64,000 nt of DNA from Corallincola platygyrae (GTDB lineage Bacteria > Pseudomonadota > Gammaproteobacteria > Enterobacterales > Neiellaceae). Positions within the stretch are counted from its first letter, which is position 1; each line of letters begins with the position of its first letter. The position numbers and the translations under genes were made by a program. Location: contig NZ_BAABLI010000011.1 of the NCBI RefSeq assembly GCF_039544265.1, positions 62,001-126,000 of the forward strand. Reading direction: 5' to 3'. The notes beneath the pieces were generated by a model. The model ran no database searches. It had not been told where the DNA came from and saw only the letters and a list, made by a program, of their open reading frames with translations. Below, piece by piece: positions 45,085 to 53,169 of the stretch.

Positions 45085-45810
45085 ATGCAACACCAGACCC
45101 TCGGCGCCGATTGCCTGCTTTGGAATGACAGTCTCGAAATCACGCCGCAAGTCGACTGGTTCACTCCCAACTTTTGGCAACAGCAAGGTGCCGTGACCGG
45201 TACCAGCCATGGCAGGGGAACCACTTACTTTGTTAACTACCAAGGCAACAACTGGGTGCTTCGCCACTACCGACGTGGCGGCTTGGTTGCGCACCTGAGT
45301 GACGATAGTTATTTCTTTTTTGGTCGTGAAAAAACCCGTGTCTGGCAGGAGTTTAAGTTGCTGCTGGATATGCATGACAAAGGCTTGCCGGTTCCTAAAC
45401 CTATTGCTGGTCGCATTTCACGGCATGCTCTCTGGTATCGTGCAGATATCCTGATTGAGCAAATTAGTGGCGCCCAGGACCTCTATCACCAGTTGCAAAG
45501 CAGTGCGATGTCCCCGGAGGAGTGGCAGCAGGTCGGCAGGCTTATAGCGACATTCCACAACCAGGGTATCTATCACGCAGATCTCAACATTCACAATATT
45601 CTGCGGGATGCCGCAGGCAAGCTTTACCTGATCGATTTTGACCGTGGCGAACAACGCGAACCATCGCCAGCGTGGCAGCAAGCAAATCTCGACCGATTAC
45701 TGCGTTCCTGTCGCAAGGAGGCTGGCCGTGTGGACACTTGGTATTGGCAGGAAAGTGATTGGCAGCACTTGGTTGCTGGCTACAAACAGGTTCAGGAAGT
45801 ATCGAAGTAA
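45085..45810 (+). CDS. kdkA: 3-deoxy-D-manno-octulosonic acid (Kdo) kinase
   Basis: A 241-residue protein-kinase-fold enzyme that phosphorylates the Kdo residue of lipid A precursors at O-4. Visible motifs are GRGTTYFV and WVLRHYRRGG near the start, REKTRVWQEFKLL, the catalytic loop HADLNIHNIL and metal-binding IDFDRGEQR. The gene is typical of bacteria that have a single phosphorylated Kdo (Haemophilus, Vibrio, Shewanella types), which fits the inferred group. AAGG lies 9 bases before the ATG. It ends one base short of a palindromic terminator. Confidence 0.93.
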   Translation: MQHQTLGADCLLWNDSLEITPQVDWFTPNFWQQQGAVTGTSHGRGTTYFVNYQGNNWVLRHYRRGGLVAHLSDDSYFFFGREKTRVWQEFKLLLDMHDKGLPVPKPIAGRISRHALWYRADILIEQISGAQDLYHQLQSSAMSPEEWQQVGRLIATFHNQGIYHADLNIHNILRDAAGKLYLIDFDRGEQREPSPAWQQANLDRLLRSCRKEAGRVDTWYWQESDWQHLVAGYKQVQEVSK

Positions 45811-45840
45811 TAACAAAGCGGCTTTAAAGCCGCTTTGTTA
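45811..45840. terminator. Perfect 30-base palindrome terminator after kdkA
   Basis: TAACAAAGCGGC and GCCGCTTTGTTA flank a TTTAAA centre. The hairpin is followed by a short T-rich stretch and lies directly after the kdkA stop. The MITE-like element begins two bases later. Confidence 0.8.
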
Positions 45841-45842
45841 TT

Positions 45843-46124
45843 TAGGGTCTGTTGACCTTTGCTGTATGTTTTTGCAGCAATATGCTGGGGATTTAGGCGA
45901 GGCAGAGGCTGTGAAGTTGAGTGGCCCTCAATAAGCAGCCGATAACGAAGCATAAATTCCCAGCAAATGCTGCCCCTTCTTTTGAAGGAAATGGGATTCG
46001 TTGAAACACGTTCTGCGCTGCGTCATTCGCTACTTTCTTAGATCGCTAAGTTACGTAGCTCATTTCTTGCTCAAAACGTGTTTCATTCGAACAAAATCCA
46101 TACACTAAAGGCCAACAGACCCTA
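45843..46124. mobile_element. 282-bp MITE-like element with 19-20-bp terminal inverted repeats
   Basis: The left end TAGGGTCTGTTGACCTTTG and the reverse complement of the right end, TAGGGTCTGTTGGCCTTTAG, agree at 17 of 19 positions. Both ends begin with TA, as expected if a TA target was duplicated (IS630/mariner style). Inside, TGAAACACGTTCTG and CAAAACGTGTTTCA form a second inverted repeat with a folded, Ser/Arg-codon-free centre. There is no transposase frame. The element fills the whole gap between the kdkA terminator and the parC stop, four bases from that stop. Confidence 0.75.
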
Positions 46125-46128
46125 GTGA

Positions 46129-48474
46129 TCAGAACAGGTTTTCACTTTCACCTGTTCCCGATGATGGATTGGTAGGGTCAGAATCCTCCGAGCCACCATC
46201 GACGCTATCGTCGCTGGGCGATGCCAATGTCCATTCAACACTGTCAACTCGCTGCAGTCCTCTTGGCAACTTGTTACCGCGACGACCACGCTCACCTTTA
46301 TAGTGTTCAATATCCGCTGGCTTCAGGGTCAGTTTGCGCTTACCCGCCCACAGGGTAACTTCCGCATCTGCTGGGATCACTTCAAGGACCTTCACATACT
46401 CCTCCCGACTCGCAGAGCGCGCAGAAGGAATACTGATAATCTTATTCCCTTTACCCTTGGCAAGTTCTGGCAACTGACTCAGTGGGAACACCAACATGCG
46501 ACCTTCATTAGAGATGGCCAGACAGAACTCGCTCTCAACATCTTTCACAGTGCATGGTTTAAGTACATTGGCGCCAGTGGGCAGCGTCAGTAGTGCCTTA
46601 CCGTTTTTGTTGCGGCTGACCATGTTGTCAAAACTACCAACGAAACCATAACCGGCATCGGAGGCCATCAGATAACGCTGACCAGGTGTCGCCATCAACA
46701 CATGCTCAATGGTTTCACCAGCAACGATACTAAAGCGTCCTGACAGCGGCTCTCCCTGGCTCCTGGCGGATGGCAGGGTATGGGCATCGGTAGCAAAACT
46801 CCGTCCTGAGCTATCAAGGAATACCACAGGCTGATTACTTCGGCCTGCCGCTGATGCCTTGTATTGGTCTCCAGATTTATAGCTGAGATTCGGAGCATCA
46901 ACGTCATGGCCTTTGGCACAACGGGCCCAGCCTTTATCAGACACCACTACGGTTACAGCTTCACTTGGCACCAGGTCTTTTTCAGACAGCGCTTTTGCTT
47001 CGATGCGTTCAACTAGCGGACTACGACGCTCGTCACCGTGCTTTTCAGCAACTTCCTGCAGTTCTTTTTTAATTAGCGTCTTCATACGGCGATCAGAGCC
47101 AAGTGTCAGTTCAAGCTGCTGACGCTCTTTGTCCAGATCGGTCTGCTCGCCCTTGATCTTCATCTCTTCGAGCTTGGCCAAGTGACGCAATTTCAGCTCG
47201 AGAATCGCTTCCGCCTGTTTATCGCTGAGGCCAAACCGTGCCATCAATTCTTGTTTCGGCTCATCCTCATTTCGAATAATCTCAATCACTTCGTCAATAT
47301 TGAGGAAAGCGATAAGCAAACCATCAAGGATGTGCAAACGCGCCAATACTTTATCCAGACGGTACTGCAGGCGGCGACGAACCGTCGTTTTGCGGTACTC
47401 CAACCATTCGCTGAGAATGCGGTCCAGCGACTTAACCTGTGGCCTACCATCCAGACCGAGCATATTGAGGTTAACCCGGTAGTTGCGCTCCAGATCCGTG
47501 GTCGCAAACAGGTGTTGCATCAACTGTTCTACATCGACTCGATTTGAGCGCGGCGAGATCACCAGTCGTGTGGGATTTTCATGGTCGGACTCATCGCGCA
47601 GGTCGCTGACCATCGGCAGCTTTTTGGCCTGCATCTGAGCCGCGATCTGTTCCAGGATCTTGCCGCCAGAGACCTGATGTGGCAGCGCGTGAATCACGAT
47701 ATCGCCTGACTCAATTTGGAACACGGCGCGCATTTTCAGACTGCCGCGACCGCTTTGGTAAATCTTCTGTAGTTCACTGCGAGGCGTAATGATCTCCGCC
47801 TCGGTTGGAAAATCTGGACCTTTAACAAACTCCATCAAGGCATCTAGTTCGGCCTTGGGGTTATCCAGCAGATGTACACAGGCATTAACCACTTCGTTGA
47901 TATTGTGTGGCGGAATGTCTGTCGCCATACCAACGGCAATACCGGTCACACCATTCAGCAGCACATGAGGTAGGCGCGCAGGCAATACCTTTGGCTCCTT
48001 CATGGTGCCATCGAAGTTTGGCTGCCAGTCAGCGGTGCCCTGCCCTAACTCTGATAGCAGTACTTCGGAGAACTTGGCCAGTCTCGCTTCCGTGTAACGC
48101 ATTGCCGCAAACGACTTAGGATCGTCGGGAGCACCCCAGTTTCCCTGACCATCAATCAGCGGATAGCGATAACTGAACGGTTGTGCCATTAACACCATGG
48201 CTTCGTAACAGGCACTATCACCATGGGGGTGATACTTACCCAATACATCACCTACGGTTCGAGCCGACTTCTTGTGTTTCGAAGCCGCGGATAACCCGAG
48301 CTCACTCATGGCATAAATAATACGCCGCTGTACCGGTTTCAGACCGTCACCAATATGAGGCAGGGCACGGTCCATGATCACGTACATGGAGTAATTAAGG
48401 TAGGCTTCTTCGGTAAACTGACGCAGGGGGACCTGCTCTACACCGTCAAGGCTGAATGCGGTGGAATCGCTCAT
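46129..48474 (-). CDS. parC: DNA topoisomerase IV subunit A
   Basis: A 781-residue type IIA topoisomerase subunit. The N-terminus has EEAYLNYSMYVIMDRALPHI, the quinolone-region segment KYHPHGDSACYEAMV (Ser and Glu in their wild-type pattern) and the catalytic Tyr in AAMRYTEARL. The C-terminal beta-pinwheel (about 500-740) is followed by an acidic Ser/Asp-rich tail. With ParE it decatenates daughter chromosomes. The stop codon lies four bases from a MITE-like element. It is separated from parE by three c-di-GMP genes on the same strand. Confidence 0.97.
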   Translation of the reverse strand: MSDSTAFSLDGVEQVPLRQFTEEAYLNYSMYVIMDRALPHIGDGLKPVQRRIIYAMSELGLSAASKHKKSARTVGDVLGKYHPHGDSACYEAMVLMAQPFSYRYPLIDGQGNWGAPDDPKSFAAMRYTEARLAKFSEVLLSELGQGTADWQPNFDGTMKEPKVLPARLPHVLLNGVTGIAVGMATDIPPHNINEVVNACVHLLDNPKAELDALMEFVKGPDFPTEAEIITPRSELQKIYQSGRGSLKMRAVFQIESGDIVIHALPHQVSGGKILEQIAAQMQAKKLPMVSDLRDESDHENPTRLVISPRSNRVDVEQLMQHLFATTDLERNYRVNLNMLGLDGRPQVKSLDRILSEWLEYRKTTVRRRLQYRLDKVLARLHILDGLLIAFLNIDEVIEIIRNEDEPKQELMARFGLSDKQAEAILELKLRHLAKLEEMKIKGEQTDLDKERQQLELTLGSDRRMKTLIKKELQEVAEKHGDERRSPLVERIEAKALSEKDLVPSEAVTVVVSDKGWARCAKGHDVDAPNLSYKSGDQYKASAAGRSNQPVVFLDSSGRSFATDAHTLPSARSQGEPLSGRFSIVAGETIEHVLMATPGQRYLMASDAGYGFVGSFDNMVSRNKNGKALLTLPTGANVLKPCTVKDVESEFCLAISNEGRMLVFPLSQLPELAKGKGNKIISIPSARSASREEYVKVLEVIPADAEVTLWAGKRKLTLKPADIEHYKGERGRRGNKLPRGLQRVDSVEWTLASPSDDSVDGGSEDSDPTNPSSGTGESENLF

Positions 48475-48606
48475 CTGGCAAGGATCTTATATCTGTTATT
48501 CGTTAGGCCGCTATACCTTGCCAGAAATTAGCGGAGGCTTGAATAGGAGGAGCAGCAACTCGCGGGGTTTATCACACTGGCCGACGAATTAATCGCCAAC
48601 TTATGT

Positions 48607-51063
48607 CTAACTTGCAGTCACTTCGACAAGTGCAGGCTGAACAGAATGAAGCATGGGGCCGGGTTTTCCAATGAAATAGCCCTGCCCGTAATCGATCCCC
48701 AACTCTTTAAGCACTTCATAGAGAGCGGCATTTTCTACGTATTCGGCAATGGTTTGATACCCAAAGTGCCCAGCGATCTCAACAAGGGCTTTAACAAATA
48801 CGCGATCAGACGGTTTGTTAAGTAACTCTCGAACGAACGAACCATCAATCTTAATAAAGTCGACGGGAAGCTCTTTTAGGGTATGGAAAGACGAAAACCC
48901 GACACCAAAGTCATCCAGTGCAAAACGACATCCAAGCGCCTTGAGTCTTGCAATGGCTTCACACGCCAGGGTGAGATTATTAAGGGCAGCAGTCTCAGTG
49001 ATTTCGAAGATCAGGCGGCGACAATCAACACGCGATGCGGTCAGGATCTTTTCGATTTGCCGCATCACCCGCTGATCGGCAAATGAACGCCCAGACAGGT
49101 TGATCGACAGACTGACATGCTGCTGTGACGCAGGCAGGCCAAGCAAAGTCTGCACAGCATTTTCGATAACAAACAAATCGATGCGAGAGATGTAGCCACC
49201 CTCTTCTGCCGCCACAATCAATGGGTAGGCAGACACCAAACGGTTACTTTCATCCTGGAAACGAAGCAGCACTTCATAATGACTGGTGCTGCCGTCGGAC
49301 ATCTCTTGGATAGGCTGGAACACCAACTGAAGTCGTTCCTGATCAACCGCACGGCGGGCTTGCTCCAACCAATAACCGCGCTGACGTTTATCGTCTTTTA
49401 TCGATTCACGCTGATACAGGCTATAGCAGTTTTTACCCTGTTGTTTCGCTTGGTACATAGCCAGGTCAGCGTGAGCTAATAGTTCATCCAGGGAGTCGCC
49501 CTGCTCTGGATACGCCACGATACCAATACTGGCGGAGGCTGAGTGCAGCTGTTCTTTACCACCAATCCGCAGTTGCGAAACGACACGAACCACACGAGCG
49601 GCCACCATTTCTGCCAGTTCGGTATCAACGCCCGGTAGGTAGAAGGCAAACTCATCGCCACCAAATCGCGCACACAGAACATTCGGAGACAATACCTGCT
49701 CTAATGCACCAGAAACGGCGCGCAGCATACGGTCTCCAACATTGTGACCACTGTAATCGTTAATGTATTTGAAGTTATCCAGATCGATAAAGAACAGGCA
49801 ACCTCGTTCATGTTTCATCAGCTGCTGACGCAACAGGATTTCGAATTGACGACGGTTGATCAGGCGGGTCAGGGAATCATGGGAGGCCAGCCATTCCAGC
49901 TCTTCAGCTCGGTGAGTCAGCTCCTTCTCCATATTTTCCAACTGGTCTGCCAGCTGGTAAGTCGCATTGGCCAAGTCATCCGTTTCATCAGAAAAACGCA
50001 TTTTGGGTAGTGTGGAGATCTCATTATGAACATCACGATAACGAGACTGGGCAAGCAGTGGCAGCAGGCCAATGACTTTTCGAACGCGAAACAGAGGGCC
50101 TTTTAGAACCACGAGCAAAGAACCGAGCAAAAGAACCAGTGAACCTACGCTGAACAGCAGGTTATTGCGCTGGGCATTTTGTACCGCTTTCATGGTGCCA
50201 TCGATATCCACCAACGAGCCGATGTAGAAAGACTCTTGATTGGTCACCGCCAGCGGCAAAGAAGATAGGCGCATCTCAAGTGCTCTGTCATCCATCTCTA
50301 CCATCACAGGTTCGAGCGCCAACTGGCTTGGATGCCATTGGTTAAGCAGTTCTTTCAGCGCTCCACGTTTCTTGTAGGCCGCTTCCAGTAGTTCAAACGA
50401 ATCCTTATCCGCCCTGACGGTAAACAGCATGGAGCCTAATTTAGTCTCCATAACGGGCATCAACTGATTAAACTTGATGACATACACCAGGCTATAGCGC
50501 TGAACCACGGCGAGTCCAGATGAGAATCGATATGGCACAACCGCCACCAGATAACACTCTTTACTGCAGTGCAGGTAATTCTTTGCTGTTGGTGTAAACA
50601 GCATGTCTTGGGAGAGTTTGTCTAGAGGAAGTGTCTGATATCCCCAGCTATCCAGAAAACGAGCGCGGCTGTCAAACAACATCAGACTATCAACCGAATA
50701 GCCCAGGTTGTTACGCAGGCCACTCCAAAAGCTGGACATGGCCTGATAGCTTTCGTCTGTCAGTGGCCCTTCATCAGAGCCATTCAGACCCACTTGGCTT
50801 AAGCGGTTCTGACTGAGAACCTGAAGTTGCTCCAGCATGCTGGCCAGCATGCCTTCAAGCTGAGCGTTTCTGAGTTGGCTTTGATTTTGACGCTCTAGGG
50901 CGAAGTAGTTATTGAGGTTGCGGTGATTCAGGTAGGCATACGTAGCAAAGAGCACCAGGATAAGAAATCCCAGTAACCCAACGATTTTCCAACTCAGTCC
51001 AAGCCTGAAATTAAATGCCCACTTCACTACTACGGGGTCCAAATAACGCGTAACTATCAGCAA
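48607..51063 (-). CDS. Membrane GGDEF-EAL protein
   Basis: An 818-residue protein with helix 1 (about 25-45), a periplasmic sensor region of about 250 residues and helix 2 (about 297-318). The GGDEF domain (about 395-555) has an intact RFGGDEFAF and the metal-binding FIDLDNFKYIND. The EAL domain (about 565-815) has EVLLRF instead of EALLRW, ITETAAL, LDDFGVGFSS, IKIDGSFV and GQGYFIGKP; the catalytic acidic residues and Lys are retained, so both activities are possible. The TTG start at 51063 is uncertain; a GTG about 36 bases later is an alternative. It lies between parC and parE with two similar genes. Confidence 0.9.
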   Translation of the reverse strand: MLIVTRYLDPVVVKWAFNFRLGLSWKIVGLLGFLILVLFATYAYLNHRNLNNYFALERQNQSQLRNAQLEGMLASMLEQLQVLSQNRLSQVGLNGSDEGPLTDESYQAMSSFWSGLRNNLGYSVDSLMLFDSRARFLDSWGYQTLPLDKLSQDMLFTPTAKNYLHCSKECYLVAVVPYRFSSGLAVVQRYSLVYVIKFNQLMPVMETKLGSMLFTVRADKDSFELLEAAYKKRGALKELLNQWHPSQLALEPVMVEMDDRALEMRLSSLPLAVTNQESFYIGSLVDIDGTMKAVQNAQRNNLLFSVGSLVLLLGSLLVVLKGPLFRVRKVIGLLPLLAQSRYRDVHNEISTLPKMRFSDETDDLANATYQLADQLENMEKELTHRAEELEWLASHDSLTRLINRRQFEILLRQQLMKHERGCLFFIDLDNFKYINDYSGHNVGDRMLRAVSGALEQVLSPNVLCARFGGDEFAFYLPGVDTELAEMVAARVVRVVSQLRIGGKEQLHSASASIGIVAYPEQGDSLDELLAHADLAMYQAKQQGKNCYSLYQRESIKDDKRQRGYWLEQARRAVDQERLQLVFQPIQEMSDGSTSHYEVLLRFQDESNRLVSAYPLIVAAEEGGYISRIDLFVIENAVQTLLGLPASQQHVSLSINLSGRSFADQRVMRQIEKILTASRVDCRRLIFEITETAALNNLTLACEAIARLKALGCRFALDDFGVGFSSFHTLKELPVDFIKIDGSFVRELLNKPSDRVFVKALVEIAGHFGYQTIAEYVENAALYEVLKELGIDYGQGYFIGKPGPMLHSVQPALVEVTAS

Positions 51064-51184
51064 TTCAGCTGATTATCCACAGGCTCTTGAGTGATGCAAA
51101 AGCTAATTAAGCACAGCTTGATATGGATCTCCTTACCTTGGCAACTAAGTTGCCCTAAGCAGATTCATGTCACACCAAGCTGTT

Positions 51185-53074
51185 TTAAACAGGACCAGAT
51201 ATTAGCGGGTCAATCTGCTCTGAAGTGGTCTGTTCACGCTCAGATGATGCCGTTAACATTGCTTGTTGCGCTCGTTCAAGCAATTGCTCTGCTTTCAGGT
51301 CATCGCCAGTATAGGTCGCCACTCCAAAACGACATCCAAGGCCTTGAGAGGATGGCAAATTATGCTGAAGTACCTGATTAATCGCATCTTCCATACGATC
51401 ACAAGCTCGCCAGGCACGCCTATCGTCTGTGTCCGGTAACAGCACAACAAAACGCTCGCCTCCCAAGCGTCCAAGTACATCATTTCCGCGCAATACTTGA
51501 GACGCGGAAACGGACAGCTGTACCAACAGGTCTTCACCAAATTGATGTTTTCCCTGCTCGGTTAACAGGCCAAATCCTCGTATTTCAAACATCATGACAC
51601 TGAAAGCTGAGGGTAATCTTATTCCCCGTGGATGCAGCATTTTCTCTATAGCACCAACCATATACAGGCGGTTATACAAAGAAGTCAGGGGATCGGTATT
51701 TGTCACCAACTGCAACTTCCTATACGCACGCCATTGCCAGTAGAGCGATGCAGCCAAGGCCAGTGACATCAGACCAAGCACACTGCTCCAAACAAACCAG
51801 CGATGCTGTGCCGATTGGCTCTGCTCTAGCTGCATCTGCCTTAACGCACTCTCCTGCTCCAACATCTGATTTTCAAGTGCATGACGGTCAACATCGAATG
51901 CAACTCTGAGCAATGCTTCTCGATCTCGCTGTTCAGTGTGATAGAACTCAACCAACTGATCGACATGGCGATTAAGCCTGAAATAAGCTTCATTATATTC
52001 ACCCTGCGCCGCCAGCACGCTGGCCTGCAGGCGCAGCGATTGCTGCTTCATCCAGGTTTTTTCCAGGTCTGGATTGACCTCCAGAATCTCGACAGCTTTT
52101 TTAATGGTGACGGCGGCTTCAGACACTTTATCCAAGCCCAGACTAATTTCAGCTCCCGTCATATAGAGCTGAACAGCAAATCCAGGATCAGCAGTATCAG
52201 CAACCATTCTTTCCGCTTTCAGAAAGGCGCGTTCTGCACGACTAAAACGCTGTAGCGCCAACCATCCATTGGCAAGCCCCATTTGCGCATAGGCCATATC
52301 CTCTCTCAGTCCCATCTTTTGTGCTGCCTCATAGGACTGCTCAAAACTGGCAATAGCATTCTGATATTGCTCATCAGCTTGATAAGCACTGGCTAGATTG
52401 TAGAGGCTGACGGCAATCTCAACAGGGTCACCATGCTGCGCGGCTAAGTCATAGGCTTCACCGTAATACTTAATGGCGGTTTGGTGTCGGCCCATGTAGC
52501 TGTATATGGTTGCCATCTCGTTGACAACGGCACCTAGTAGGCGAGTTTCTTCACTCAGCAAGGCAAAATCGTGGGCGATTCTAATATGCTTCAGCGCCCC
52601 TTCATTCTGTTCCAGAGTAGACAACAGGTTAGCCATACCCATGTGCGCTTCGGCACCTAAATCAGCATCCCCCGCCATTTCGGCATAGGCTATTGCACTA
52701 CCGTATAGCTCTCTTGCTTCGGTGTACTGACTACGTGAAAGCAGGGTGTACGCCAGCCCTGTCATCAGGTGTGCTCGGGCCTCTGAAGGCGTATCGGGTA
52801 ACCTGGCCAATGCCAGTCTTGCAACTCGCTCAGCCTCTTCCCAGTTACGGAGGCCACTGTATGCGTCAGTAAGTAAGGCACTGAGAAAGGCAAAAGACTC
52901 GGCATCATGCTGACGTTCATTCAGCGCAGTGCTTAACTCTCTTACAGCATCTGGGGGGGAGCGGTATACCAGATCTTCCAAACGATCCCATTCAGCATCA
53001 TCTTTCGCCGCAACCATGCCTGACATCAGCATCGCCAGCAGCATCACACTCCATTGTGTTAGCCATTTATTCAC
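51185..53074 (-). CDS. Periplasmic TPR sensor with membrane anchor and degenerate GGDEF domain
   Basis: A 629-residue protein starting with GTG at 53074. A signal peptide (ends near VAA-KD) is followed by about eight TPR-like helical pairs (about 30-385, for example YTEARELYGSAIAYAEMAGD), a coiled coil, one membrane helix (about 425-447) and a cytoplasmic GGDEF-type domain (about 455-615). The signature reads GGERF, so the second acidic residue is Arg, and the usual DxDxFKxIN metal segment reads FEIRGFGLL. It is therefore probably not an active cyclase and may act as a c-di-GMP or GTP-responsive adaptor. Same architecture as the cyclase at 62331. Confidence 0.88.
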   Translation of the reverse strand: MNKWLTQWSVMLLAMLMSGMVAAKDDAEWDRLEDLVYRSPPDAVRELSTALNERQHDAESFAFLSALLTDAYSGLRNWEEAERVARLALARLPDTPSEARAHLMTGLAYTLLSRSQYTEARELYGSAIAYAEMAGDADLGAEAHMGMANLLSTLEQNEGALKHIRIAHDFALLSEETRLLGAVVNEMATIYSYMGRHQTAIKYYGEAYDLAAQHGDPVEIAVSLYNLASAYQADEQYQNAIASFEQSYEAAQKMGLREDMAYAQMGLANGWLALQRFSRAERAFLKAERMVADTADPGFAVQLYMTGAEISLGLDKVSEAAVTIKKAVEILEVNPDLEKTWMKQQSLRLQASVLAAQGEYNEAYFRLNRHVDQLVEFYHTEQRDREALLRVAFDVDRHALENQMLEQESALRQMQLEQSQSAQHRWFVWSSVLGLMSLALAASLYWQWRAYRKLQLVTNTDPLTSLYNRLYMVGAIEKMLHPRGIRLPSAFSVMMFEIRGFGLLTEQGKHQFGEDLLVQLSVSASQVLRGNDVLGRLGGERFVVLLPDTDDRRAWRACDRMEDAINQVLQHNLPSSQGLGCRFGVATYTGDDLKAEQLLERAQQAMLTASSEREQTTSEQIDPLISGPV

Positions 53075-53169
53075 GATCTAGTTCGCTTGCTAAATTACTG
53101 AGAAGCTCCAAATGTAATCTCTTTCCCCGTCAGGATCATCCCGTCAGGTCAAAGAATCTACTTTAGAGA

